Of a stretch of DNA of 24,424 bases, positions 6,853-15,415 are shown piece by piece. How positions within the stretch are numbered: position 1 is the stretch's first letter; each line of letters opens with the position of its first letter. Source of the stretch: Methanobacteriota archaeon (GTDB lineage: Archaea; Thermoplasmatota; DTKX01; GCA-020343715); contig JAUVEQ010000002.1 of NCBI GenBank assembly GCA_030594725.1, forward strand, positions 1 to 24,424, given 5' to 3'. A program made the translations under genes and the position numbers. The notes under the pieces were generated by a model, which was given only the letters and a program-made list of their open reading frames with translations, had not been told where the DNA came from and did not search any database.

Positions 6853-9800
6853 TCAATATGCGTGTTCTTCCCAGTACCTCATCAGCTCCCAGTCGTCGAC
6901 CTCCTGGGTCTTGGCTGGCTTGCGGACACTGAGGCCCCACTCCCTCTCGAAGAGCCGGAGCACCTTCCGCTCCCTGTCGCCGCCTATGAACTCCGTGAGG
7001 GTGAGGGTGTTGCCCTTCTTGGTGCCCTTGAAGGCGCCCGCCATCTCGGCACCCACGAAGATGACGAAGCAGGAACCTATGCGGAACTTCCGCCGGATCT
7101 CCTGGGACAGCAGCTGGGCCAGCTGGTCGAAGGGGCTGAGAACGAAGCTGTACTTGAAGCTCATCCTCGGCAGAACATCCAGGTCCCGCTTGATGATCCA
7201 GTAGAGGCTGTCGTCCTCCTCCATGAAGAAGCCCTTGACCACCTTGTCCTCGGCCTCCAGTCGCCCCAGGGTCTCCTTTATCTCGTCGATCTTGAACTCG
7301 TGCTTGGACATCATCGCCAGGCCCTCGGCGGACACCATCCCCACATTGGAGATCATCCGCTCGAGAACGACGCGGCGGGCCGCCTTCTGGGAGAGCTTGG
7401 GCACGGGGGTGAGGACGTAGAGGTTGCTGGGGTCCCTGATAATGTACAATCCCTCGTAGAGGGCGTTGAAGGCCGCCTCGAAGCGGTCACGACCGATCTC
7501 CGACGACTCCATCAGCTCCCTGCGGGTCACGCCCTGGTGCTGGTCCATCATCTTGACGATGTATGCCATGTCATCCGTGACGGGGCGTGACTTGGCCACC
7601 TTGTAGATCAGCATGTCCCTCCGGGTGGCGTACATGAGGTGGGCCGGTATCATCAGGCCCGCCACCAGGTCACCGGCCTTCACGTGACGCTTGAGCTTGC
7701 GGAATGCCTTCACGCGCAGCGAGGCCTCGAAGTCCGACCGGAGGCCGCCCATGGACTTGGCCGCCTCCATCACGTCCTTGAACTTGAGGGAGGGTGCGAT
7801 GTGCTGTTTGTGGAACAGGTAAGCGTACACGTTCTCCCTGGGGAAGCTGCGGGGTACCATGTCCCCCTTGGCCAGGAAGCCCTGCACCATGTGGTAGCCC
7901 TTCTTGATGAACCGGTTGCGGAGGCGGACCGGCAGATCGTTCACGGGACGGCCGAAGGCGGCGCGGATGCGGATGACCTCCAGGCCGAACTGCCTGTAGA
8001 AGGCCATCTGGCGGTCCAGCTCGTCCAGGAGCTCCTCCAGCAGCGAAAGGTCATCCAGCTGGATCTCCCTTATGTCGACCACGCCCGACATGCGCCATTT
8101 CTCCACCATCCCGCACAGCTTGCCGTTGCGGACGACGGGGAATATCCAGCCCTCGCCGTACTTGGTGGTCAGCTCGGCCCACATGTGCTGTATGTAGGGG
8201 TCGTACAGGGACAGCACCCGGAGCGGGTCGCTGATCCGGACCTTGGCCTCCATGCGCATGAGGTGCTCGGCATCGTCCCGATGGACGTACATGTCCACCG
8301 AGGTATCACCCACCACCAGCACCCGCTCGATGACCCCCTCCTCCTGCAGCTCGTTGACGATGTTCAGGACCTCGTTGAACGGGAAATCGGTGAATGACCT
8401 GACGGCCGTGAAGGTGAGGGGGCCAGTACCGAGGATGTAACGCTCGATTATCTTCATCTTGGCATCCTTTATTGGCTTCTTCAGCTCGAAGGGGAGGTAG
8501 AGGTTCCGGGATGACCAGGCCTTCTTCTCCACGAACTTGCGGAGGATGTACACGTTCCGGTCCAGCTTGTCTATTGAGGGTTGGACCTCCTCCCGCTTGA
8601 GGCCGATGGCCTTGGCGGCACCCGCGGCAGAGATGCCCGTCGACGAGGAGATCTGGTCGAACACCTCCAGGTCCAGCTTGTCCAGGTCCTCGATCCGGTA
8701 GGCGGAGGCCAGCAGCTGGGCCAGCTCCTTGGTGGTGAAGAACACGTGCCCTCTCACGAACCGGCCGTGGAGCACCTCCCCCCGGTCCTGCAGGTCCCAC
8801 CAGTCCTCAAGCCGGAAGTCCTCGACCCTGTTGAAGATGTCGAAGGGCAGGCCCGCGGCCAGGAATATCTCGAAGAAGTCCTCGATCCGCTCGTAGCCGC
8901 GGAAGAACTTCTCGAGGGCGAACTGGCGTGCCACGTTCTCCCTGACCACGCGACGACCCTTCGCCAGGCCCTCGAAGGTGTTCTTGTCCACCCAGAGCAT
9001 GTACTGGGGGGTCTCGCCGCCGACGAAGGAACCCACCGCGACCTGGCCCGCGTCCTCCTGATCACGCAGGGTGCCCCGGAGGAGGTCGATGTCCAGGTCC
9101 AGGTCGTACGCGATGCGCGACAATGGGGCCGGCGGATGGTACTCCAGGTAGGGATGGACGTAGGTCGAGGCCGCCGTCTCCAGGGACATGTCCGAGGGGG
9201 TCCGCGCCTCCCAGGCCTCCTCCTCGGGGCTGGCGCCGTACTCGCAGGATGCGCCTTCTGCGAGGATCTCGGGTTCCGAGGTTGCCACCTCCTCCGCCAG
9301 CTCCTCCTCCTCCGAAAAGGATGTGGCGGGCGCCTCCGCGAACACCTCCAGCATCAGCTCGGAAGCCTCATGGGCCCCGGCGCTCTTGATGAGGGTCGGC
9401 ACGGTGACCAGCCTGATCGCGTTGCGAAGTTGCAGGTCGAGCAGAGCGTCCCGGACCTCATCCCCGACGGGGTGCCCGCGCCGCTTGAACGCCTTATCGG
9501 CCGCCGTCGTGATCTCCGCCGTTGTCACGTTCTCCTCCACGAGGGACATCAACCTCCGGTCGGTCTCGTTCAGCTCCTCCTCCATGGGAGGCGGGTAAAG
9601 GGCCGAGAACATGTCCTCGTGCTCGCCGAAGGCCCAGACAAGCTTGTGGCACCAGAACGAATGTGCCTCGTTCTCCTGGACAAGCTCCTTGAGCCAGCAT
9701 TCCACGGTGAAGGGCTCGACCTCGGTGAAGTCCATGATGGAGCGTTCGCCATCGGCTGTCAGGGGAAGGGGCCCGAACCTCTCCAGTAGTTCCTTGAGGG

Positions 9801-12432
9801 CGGACTTGGAGTTGAAGACAAGCATGCCCCGCTTGCCCGTGTAGAACTCCTCCACCTCCTCCCTCTTGTATCGCGGGGTGGATATGTCGACCTCCGGCAT
9901 GACCTTGGCCAGCACGTCCCGGTGTAGCTCCCGCAGGAGCACTGACCTGTCCTCTATGAGCAGCAGGTCGGACATGCCCATCAGGAGCAGTTTGAAGGCG
10001 AAGGGGGATGGACGGTCGGAGTACGGTCGAACCGTGACCTTGCGCTTGCCCTTCTTGAGCTCCGCCGCGATCACCTCCGCCGTCGAAAGGTCCATCGCCT
10101 GGTGCAGTGACTCCTCGTAGGTCTCCTTGGTGACGGGGAACTCCCCGTCATCCGCCAGGTCGTCGTACAGCCGGGCCGCCTGCTGGTGCTGCCTGGCGAT
10201 CGGCACCTCCCGGCCCCGGTAGTTGCGAAGCACCAGGAAGGCCCTGGTGGAGCAATGGCGGAACCGCTGGTGGAAGAGTTCGCTGCCCGGGAGCACCTCC
10301 CGGAGGTCCTTCTCCAGCGGGCCCGCCTTGAGGGCGTCCGCCACCTCCTTGGGGTCCACCTCCTGGTCCAGTAACAGTGCGAACGTGTCGTCGTCCAGCA
10401 GGGTCCTCACGCGAAGACCGGGGTTCGTACGACCTATCCGGACCGCGCAGACCCGGGCCAGGATCTCGTTCACGGACCGGCCCAGGGTGGTGTGGACCAG
10501 GATGTTGGGGTCCCCCCGCACGTCGGTGTAGCCTTCCACGAGCAGCCTGGTGCTGGACGGGACCATGCCCGCCGTTGTCGACTGGGCCCGGTACTGGCGT
10601 ATCAGGTTGAGGGCCAGCTCGCGGTTCAGGTGGTACTCGTCGTCCAGCCATTCCACGACATCGGACTGGACGTCCTTCTCCATCCGCTTGCCCAGTTCGT
10701 CCCGGAGCCTCGAGACGGCCTGGGCCAGCTCCCGGCTTCGGCTCATGGCCTCCCCGGCCCAGGAGGGGATGGTGGGCTTGCGCCCGTGGGCGTCCCGGAC
10801 GAACACCTTCGTGCCCTTTGTCTGGATGAACTCGTAGGTCTTGCCTCCCAGGACGAAGACCTCCTTGGGCCGGACCCTCTCTATGAAGCGCTCCGAGAGG
10901 TTGCCCAGGGGGACGCCCTTCTCGGAGAAGACGCGCCATGTCGTCTCCTCCGGGATGGTCCCCACATTTGTGAAGTATATGAGACGCGCACCCTGCTTGG
11001 AGCCGAAGCGGCCGTTCTCCCAGTCTATCCAGAGCTTGGCGTACACCGACCTGTGCTTGAGCCTTGCGACCTCTCCCAGGGATTCGAGGACACGGTCGAA
11101 GTCCTCCCTTTCGAGGTCCTTGTAGGGGTAGGCGGAGCGTATCAGGTCGTAAGCGCCATCGATGGACCAGGGCTCCACTATCGCAAGCCCCACCAGGAAC
11201 TGGGACAGCACGTCCAGGCTGTGCATCGGGATGCGCACCAGGTCGATCTCGCCCCTCAGGGCGGAATGCACCAGGACCGTGCACTCCTCCAGCTCCATCG
11301 GGTCCAGTGCCACGATCCGACCCTTGGTCACCCGGTAGAGGCTGTGGCCCGAGCGGCCGATCCGCTGCAGCAGTTTCGATATGGACTTGGGCGAGCCGAT
11401 CTGCACGACCAGGTCGATGGAGCCGATGTCGATGCCCAGCTCCAGCGAGGTGGACGACACGATGGCCTGGAGCTGGCCCCTCTTGAGGGACCGTTCAACA
11501 TCAAGTCGTTTCTCCTTGCTCATGGACCCGTGGTGGGCCGCCACGTGCTGGATGCCCAGCTCCTTGAGCTTTATCACGAGGGACTCTGTCGCCGCCCGTG
11601 TGTTCGTGAAGATGAGGGTGGTCTGGTGTTCCTTGACCAGGTCCACCAGCATCTTGTGCATCGCCGCCTCGGCATCCTTGTACGTCGTCTTCTCCAGGTC
11701 CTCCACGGGGATGAGCACCTGGAGATCGATCTCCTTCTCCGGGGAGACCTGTACGATGTTGACGTCCCTCATATCCCCGTCCTCGTACCCTGACAGGAAT
11801 CCGGCTATCTCCTCTATCGGCGCCTGTGTGGCCGAGAGGCCCACCCTGGTGAGGGGTTCGCCCACCCGGGCCTGCAGGTGCTCCATCGCCAGGGACAGTA
11901 GCACGCCCCTCTTGGAGGAGCACAGGTCGTGGATCTCGTCGATGATCACCCATTCAGCTCCGTCGAACTTCTCGGAGAAGCGACGGGTGGACAGGACCAG
12001 GGAGAGGGACTCGGGTGTGGTGATGAAGATGTGGGGCGGACGCTTGACCATGCGCTGCCGTTCGGCGGTGGTCGTGTCCCCGCTGCGTACTGCCACCCGG
12101 ATGTCGGGGATGGTGAGGCCCTCCCTGCGGGCGATCTCCCGGATCTCCTCCAGGGGGACCTCCAGGTTCTTGTGGATGTCATTTGCCAGGGCCTTCAGGG
12201 GGGACACGTACACGCAGTAGATCCGGTCCTCCAGCTCTCCCCGCTGGTGCAGGCGGAAGAGGTGGTTGATCACCGAAAGGAACGCTGTGATGGTCTTGCC
12301 CGAGCCAGTGGGTGACGAGATCAGGGTGGTCTTGCGCTCGTCGATGAGGGGGATGGCGGTGGCCTGGGGTGCGGTCAAGCTATCGAAGCGGGAGCGGAAC
12401 CAGCGCTCTACCACCGGGTCCATCCGCTCCAT
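6853..12432 (-). CDS. lhr: Giant Lhr-type superfamily 2 helicase with winged-helix / AlkZ-like C-terminal extension
   Basis: This 1859-residue helicase is larger than E. coli Lhr (1538). The SF2 core is complete: Q-motif region TAPQATAIP (20-28), Walker A SSPTGSGKT (39-47), TTPESL, DEIH (165-168), SAT (200-202), SSTSLELGIDIG and QRIGRSGH (356-363). The usual Lhr winged-helix and core C-terminal domains continue to about residue 880. A Glu/Ala-rich linker (~1030-1095) then leads to some 760 more residues. Two stretches there look like the AlkZ/HTH_42 beta-barrel: SLYDPYIQ...FPVVRNGKL near 1405-1455 and LSPFDQLAQ...GAEMAGAFKG near 1760-1830, with winged-helix segments between them. Lhr proteins act in DNA repair as 3'-5' translocases; in bacteria the C-terminal array oligomerises and is AlkZ-like. 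ATG at 12423 is an alternative start; an in-frame TGA about 45 bases upstream rules out a long extension. Confidence 0.95.
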   Translation of the reverse strand: MERMDPVVERWFRSRFDSLTAPQATAIPLIDERKTTLISSPTGSGKTITAFLSVINHLFRLHQRGELEDRIYCVYVSPLKALANDIHKNLEVPLEEIREIARREGLTIPDIRVAVRSGDTTTAERQRMVKRPPHIFITTPESLSLVLSTRRFSEKFDGAEWVIIDEIHDLCSSKRGVLLSLAMEHLQARVGEPLTRVGLSATQAPIEEIAGFLSGYEDGDMRDVNIVQVSPEKEIDLQVLIPVEDLEKTTYKDAEAAMHKMLVDLVKEHQTTLIFTNTRAATESLVIKLKELGIQHVAAHHGSMSKEKRLDVERSLKRGQLQAIVSSTSLELGIDIGSIDLVVQIGSPKSISKLLQRIGRSGHSLYRVTKGRIVALDPMELEECTVLVHSALRGEIDLVRIPMHSLDVLSQFLVGLAIVEPWSIDGAYDLIRSAYPYKDLEREDFDRVLESLGEVARLKHRSVYAKLWIDWENGRFGSKQGARLIYFTNVGTIPEETTWRVFSEKGVPLGNLSERFIERVRPKEVFVLGGKTYEFIQTKGTKVFVRDAHGRKPTIPSWAGEAMSRSRELAQAVSRLRDELGKRMEKDVQSDVVEWLDDEYHLNRELALNLIRQYRAQSTTAGMVPSSTRLLVEGYTDVRGDPNILVHTTLGRSVNEILARVCAVRIGRTNPGLRVRTLLDDDTFALLLDQEVDPKEVADALKAGPLEKDLREVLPGSELFHQRFRHCSTRAFLVLRNYRGREVPIARQHQQAARLYDDLADDGEFPVTKETYEESLHQAMDLSTAEVIAAELKKGKRKVTVRPYSDRPSPFAFKLLLMGMSDLLLIEDRSVLLRELHRDVLAKVMPEVDISTPRYKREEVEEFYTGKRGMLVFNSKSALKELLERFGPLPLTADGERSIMDFTEVEPFTVECWLKELVQENEAHSFWCHKLVWAFGEHEDMFSALYPPPMEEELNETDRRLMSLVEENVTTAEITTAADKAFKRRGHPVGDEVRDALLDLQLRNAIRLVTVPTLIKSAGAHEASELMLEVFAEAPATSFSEEEELAEEVATSEPEILAEGASCEYGASPEEEAWEARTPSDMSLETAASTYVHPYLEYHPPAPLSRIAYDLDLDIDLLRGTLRDQEDAGQVAVGSFVGGETPQYMLWVDKNTFEGLAKGRRVVRENVARQFALEKFFRGYERIEDFFEIFLAAGLPFDIFNRVEDFRLEDWWDLQDRGEVLHGRFVRGHVFFTTKELAQLLASAYRIEDLDKLDLEVFDQISSSTGISAAGAAKAIGLKREEVQPSIDKLDRNVYILRKFVEKKAWSSRNLYLPFELKKPIKDAKMKIIERYILGTGPLTFTAVRSFTDFPFNEVLNIVNELQEEGVIERVLVVGDTSVDMYVHRDDAEHLMRMEAKVRISDPLRVLSLYDPYIQHMWAELTTKYGEGWIFPVVRNGKLCGMVEKWRMSGVVDIREIQLDDLSLLEELLDELDRQMAFYRQFGLEVIRIRAAFGRPVNDLPVRLRNRFIKKGYHMVQGFLAKGDMVPRSFPRENVYAYLFHKQHIAPSLKFKDVMEAAKSMGGLRSDFEASLRVKAFRKLKRHVKAGDLVAGLMIPAHLMYATRRDMLIYKVAKSRPVTDDMAYIVKMMDQHQGVTRRELMESSEIGRDRFEAAFNALYEGLYIIRDPSNLYVLTPVPKLSQKAARRVVLERMISNVGMVSAEGLAMMSKHEFKIDEIKETLGRLEAEDKVVKGFFMEEDDSLYWIIKRDLDVLPRMSFKYSFVLSPFDQLAQLLSQEIRRKFRIGSCFVIFVGAEMAGAFKGTKKGNTLTLTEFIGGDRERKVLRLFEREWGLSVRKPAKTQEVDDWELMRYWEEHAY

Positions 12433-12489
12433 GACCTCGTCCAGTGATGCCCTATCCTTGACGAACCTGACCGTTCACGACCCTCCCTT

Positions 12490-12562
12490 GGGCCTTTCCA
12501 CGTTCAAATATAACGGTGGGAGGGAGCGTGCAAGCTGTTCCGGGTGGAATTCGGAAAGGCCC
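12490..12562. repeat. 10-base inverted repeat around the lhr promoter
   Basis: GGGCCTTTCC at 12490-12499 is matched exactly by its reverse complement GGAAAGGCCC at 12553-12562, with 53 bases between. A second, imperfect inverted repeat inside it (CCACGTT at 12498-12504, AACGGTGG at 12512-12519, one bulged base) is centred on the TATA-like TTATATTTG. It may be an operator or a structure in the DNA or RNA, or it may be chance in GC-rich sequence. Confidence 0.4.
12505..12513 (-). promoter_or_regulatory. TATA box of lhr
   Basis: CCGTTATATTTGAACG on the minus strand, about 76 bases before the ATG at 12432. Transcription would start near 12483, giving a leader of about 50 bases. The gap 12433-12671 between lhr and the next gene holds this box, the inverted repeats and a second AT-rich patch (GGTATTATAACC, near 12639-12650) with no gene I can attach to it. 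Confidence 0.5.
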
Positions 12563-12671
12563 CCCGGGCCGGCGTACCTGTCTTTACACCTTTGCACTAA
12601 TCCGACCGCCCCGTTAATCCGTTCTGGATACCCCTCGCGGTATTATAACCTTTGGCATGAATGGGGGGGTC

Positions 12672-15257
12672 CTAGGCCCGCTTCCGTCGCCTCACTATGG
12701 TGTAGGCGATGAGGGTGCACACGGCTGGCAACACGATGTCATCGAACTCTGGGATCGGGAGAGGTCCCGGGGGCCAATCGTCATTCCGGGTCTCCTCCCC
12801 CGGGTCCTGCACGACGTGGGGCGAGCCAGCGTCCGAACCGCCGTCCCAGCCCACCATCATGACGAGGGCGATCTCAACGTTGGCCAGGTTCGTTGTGTCG
12901 AGGGCGACCTCCACCTCGTGGACGCCCGCGGCCGCCTTCACCGGATCCACCGTACGCACCCATGGCGCGGCCACGGCCCCGGTGTACTTCCAGAGCGTCA
13001 CGGTGCGGACCTCTCCGTCCACGCCTCGCACGTCGATGACATGGGTGGCCTGGATGCCGAGGAAGTTCCTGGAGGGCGTTGCGCCCTCGATGTTTATGAA
13101 GAACTGGGCCGCGTCGTACCCGAAGGCCTCGGGGGGTTCGGTCGGGCCGGGCCCTCCACCGTTTCCGCCTCCCCCGCTGGGACGCTGGAGTTTGTCCAGG
13201 GGGGTGGGGGTGCCCCTGAGCACCCTGCTGCTGGGGTCTATCTCGGCGTAGAACAGGGCCCGGTCGGAACCGGGCTCCGGATCGATGAAAGAAGCGTAAT
13301 GGTAAAGGTCCAGGCTGGGCCGGGGCCCGTCCCCCAAGGGGTCCTGGTGCAATGTGATGTTGCCACCGTTGTCCTCGAAGACGGAGTTCCAGTCCTCGAA
13401 CAGGCCGTCGATCGCTATCGGTAGCTGGTAATCGTCTATGTACGAGGCCCTGCCCTCTATCGGGATCACGGTGGCAGGCAGGTCCTCGGCCTCCACGGAC
13501 CAGGGGTCGGCCACGTGGAGCATGACCGCCCGTCCGGGATTGGCGGAACCGCCGACCGTTGCGACGAGGAAGAGACGCTGGACGGTACCCTCTGGAACCA
13601 TCAGGGGTGAGGCCTCCATGTTGAACGATACCCCGCCGTCGTCCCCGGTGCCCCAGTTGTCGTCTGACAGGGACAGGTCGCCCGAGTCCCAGTCACCGTT
13701 CCTGTTGGAGTCGAGGAACAGGTCGCACCTCTGGAGGTCCAGCAGGGTGGGGGCGGGTTCGATGGCGCTGACCGCCGTGAGGTAGGTCAGGCTCGCCTCC
13801 AGGTCGTAGGAGGTCAGGTCCATCCGAAGCACGTTGTACTGCTGTCCGGGCATCAGGTGCTCGCCCACGACCCCCATGGAGGTCTGGCGGAGCTGTATCG
13901 CGCCGGGCTTGCGCAGGGTGAACGGGGACCAGTCACCCTCCAGTTCGCTGGTCTGAAGGTTCATGCCCCAGCGGGCGTCCTTGTCGTCCATCCAGCTGGC
14001 GGCGTTGGTGGCCTTGATCTCCATCTGGCTGCCCTTCGCGGCGGCGGAGACCGACCCCACGGCGGTGAAGCCGTTCCAGTCATTGGGGTCGCGTGAGGAC
14101 TTGAACTCCTTGACCGAGGCGCTGTGGATGGTGTTGTCCCAGCCCCTGACCTCGATTATGTAGTCGATGCCGAAGCCGTACATCCGGTAGCCGGTGGTGT
14201 CGGAATCGTCCACGTCGAAGAACGCGATGAAGGTGTCCATACCATCCACTGGCACGTTCCCGTTGAGGATCTGTCCCCTGACCTGGACGTGGACCGCCAG
14301 GTCTCCCCCGTCGTCGGTGAAGGCGTAGCTCTCGATGTCCAGGTTGGAGTTGGTGAAGTCGCCCGTTCGGTCTGTGAAGCGGGTGATGCCCTTCCAGTCC
14401 TCGAACTCGCCATCGATTATGATGCCCTCCTCTGCGGAGGGGACCATGACCACCATGGCTCCCACGAGGACCAGGATCATTATGAAGACCAGGGCGAGGG
14501 CCAGGGATTTGGCCATGTGGCGTCTCGGGGGGATGATCATCCGGGTGGACAGCAACTTCTCGCCGTCCTCGTAATCGAAGACCCCGCGGCCGTTGACCAT
14601 GCCCTCCCTGGATGAGAGGTTGGACACGGAGCCAGCCCGGCCGTTGATGAAGCCCGCGCCGTTCACCATGCCAGCGCCGTTGGTGAGGCCCCGGCCGTTC
14701 ACCATGCCCCGGCCGTTCACCATGCCAGCGCCGTTTATCATGCCGGCCCCGTTGACCATGCCGGCCCCGTTGGTGAGGCCCATGCCGTTGGTCATGCCGG
14801 AGCCGTTGACCATGCCCCGGCCGTTGGTCATGCCGGCCCCGTTGGTGAGGCCCTTGCCGTTGACAAGGCCCTCTTCGCCGGCCGTCCGGAAATCCTTGGA
14901 AACCTTGACGGGATATCTCTCGTCCTTCCCCTCGCCGATCTCCTGGATCTCGATCTCCTGACCGCAGCCAGGGCAGATAGTATCGTCCTCATCGAGGGGG
15001 GTCTCGCAGACGGGACAGGTGAGGTCGGAGAACAGGTCAAGGTCGGCATCTGCATCCCCCTCTCCGAAGAGGGTTCCGCACTTGGGACACTCACTGGCGT
15101 CCACGGATACCTCCTCTGCACAGATGGGACATTGCAGCCTGCTGACGTCGAACCAGGCTCCGCATCCTGGGCATCTGTCCTGTGTGCCAGGAACCTCGGA
15201 ACCACAGATTGGACATTCGTAGACTTCGGACCCCTCGTTTCCCTTGTTCTCACTCAA
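12672..15257 (-). CDS. Membrane protein with three zinc ribbons, Asn-Gly hexapeptide repeats, CBM9-like ectodomains and PEF-type C-terminal anchor
   Basis: This is an 861-residue modular protein. Residues 15-98 contain three C-P-x-C/C-P-x-C zinc ribbons (C15/18-C29/32, C43/46-C57/60, C81/84-C95/98). Residues 131-208 are 13 tandem hexads of the form [ML][VTI]NGxG, with a lone copy at 220-225. A membrane helix (251-272) follows the basic PPRRHMAK. The exterior part has two domains that each begin IDGxFEDW (near 281 and 615), resembling CBM9/DOMON-type sugar-binding sandwiches, separated by a long linker region; a Gly/Pro-rich linker lies in the second half. The tail IPEF (835-838), hydrophobic stretch and RRRKRA resembles archaeal PEF-CTERM sorting signals. 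The start is TTG: an in-frame TGA is immediately upstream and no other start precedes the first ribbon. Topology would put ribbons and repeats inside and the CBM9-like domains outside. The function is unknown. Confidence 0.88.
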   Translation of the reverse strand: MSENKGNEGSEVYECPICGSEVPGTQDRCPGCGAWFDVSRLQCPICAEEVSVDASECPKCGTLFGEGDADADLDLFSDLTCPVCETPLDEDDTICPGCGQEIEIQEIGEGKDERYPVKVSKDFRTAGEEGLVNGKGLTNGAGMTNGRGMVNGSGMTNGMGLTNGAGMVNGAGMINGAGMVNGRGMVNGRGLTNGAGMVNGAGFINGRAGSVSNLSSREGMVNGRGVFDYEDGEKLLSTRMIIPPRRHMAKSLALALVFIMILVLVGAMVVMVPSAEEGIIIDGEFEDWKGITRFTDRTGDFTNSNLDIESYAFTDDGGDLAVHVQVRGQILNGNVPVDGMDTFIAFFDVDDSDTTGYRMYGFGIDYIIEVRGWDNTIHSASVKEFKSSRDPNDWNGFTAVGSVSAAAKGSQMEIKATNAASWMDDKDARWGMNLQTSELEGDWSPFTLRKPGAIQLRQTSMGVVGEHLMPGQQYNVLRMDLTSYDLEASLTYLTAVSAIEPAPTLLDLQRCDLFLDSNRNGDWDSGDLSLSDDNWGTGDDGGVSFNMEASPLMVPEGTVQRLFLVATVGGSANPGRAVMLHVADPWSVEAEDLPATVIPIEGRASYIDDYQLPIAIDGLFEDWNSVFEDNGGNITLHQDPLGDGPRPSLDLYHYASFIDPEPGSDRALFYAEIDPSSRVLRGTPTPLDKLQRPSGGGGNGGGPGPTEPPEAFGYDAAQFFINIEGATPSRNFLGIQATHVIDVRGVDGEVRTVTLWKYTGAVAAPWVRTVDPVKAAAGVHEVEVALDTTNLANVEIALVMMVGWDGGSDAGSPHVVQDPGEETRNDDWPPGPLPIPEFDDIVLPAVCTLIAYTIVRRRKRA
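14634..14867 (-). repeat. 13 tandem 18-base units encoding Asn-Gly hexapeptides
   Basis: There are thirteen consecutive in-frame 18-base units; the invariant part encodes N-G and then any residue plus Gly, preceded by Met/Leu/Phe and Val/Thr/Ile. Unit order by first two residues is LV, LT, MT, MV, MT, LT, MV, MI, MV, MV, LT, MV, FI. A fourteenth copy lies apart, at codons 220-225. Sequence between units varies mainly at the fifth residue (K, A, R, S, M), so the array looks selected at protein level rather than freshly amplified. Confidence 0.93.
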
Positions 15258-15290
15258 TCAGAATCCGCCCGAATCCCAGTACCCACCTGG

Positions 15291-15297
15291 ATATATG
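15291..15297 (-). promoter_or_regulatory. TATA box of the zinc-ribbon/Asn-Gly repeat gene
   Basis: AATTTCATATATCC on the minus strand, centred 37 bases before the TTG start, predicting a leader of only about 10 bases. It lies in the 158-base divergent region shared with trkA. Confidence 0.5.
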
Positions 15298-15384
15298 AAA
15301 TTATGGGTATGATTGTAAAGTGTAAAAATCTCAAATCTCATTCAAACCCCACTCATTACCAGGCATCGACCCTGGTGACGAAAC

Positions 15385-15393
15385 GTTTTTGAA
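15385..15393 (+). promoter_or_regulatory. TATA-like element of trkA
   Basis: AAACGTTTTTGAAGG, a weak AT-rich element centred about 27 bases before the GTG at 15416. It favours that GTG over the in-frame TTG at 15389, which would lie inside the promoter. Confidence 0.35.
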
Positions 15394-15415
15394 GGGACCG
15401 TCCCCTTCCTACCGC

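Noticed and set aside
10492..11793. 433-codon plus-strand open frame opposite lhr
   Set aside because: Antisense shadow; the opposite strand encodes all helicase motifs.
12636..12660. TATA-like GGTATTATAACC with a following ATG, possible extra small gene
   Set aside because: The plus frame from that ATG is the shadow of the neighbouring gene, and the minus reading gives only a 14-codon frame; no coding signal found.
14634..14867. Possible CRISPR or minisatellite because of regular short repeats
   Set aside because: Units are 18 bases without spacers and are in frame within a protein; no cas genes nearby.
14593..14961. Plus-strand open frame encoding Pro/Met/Arg-rich hexapeptide repeats (MPAPF/L-type)
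   Set aside because: It is the antisense of the Asn-Gly repeat. The array keeps every frame open because its 18-base unit lacks stops; there is no promoter, and the minus frame has ribbons and domains on both sides.
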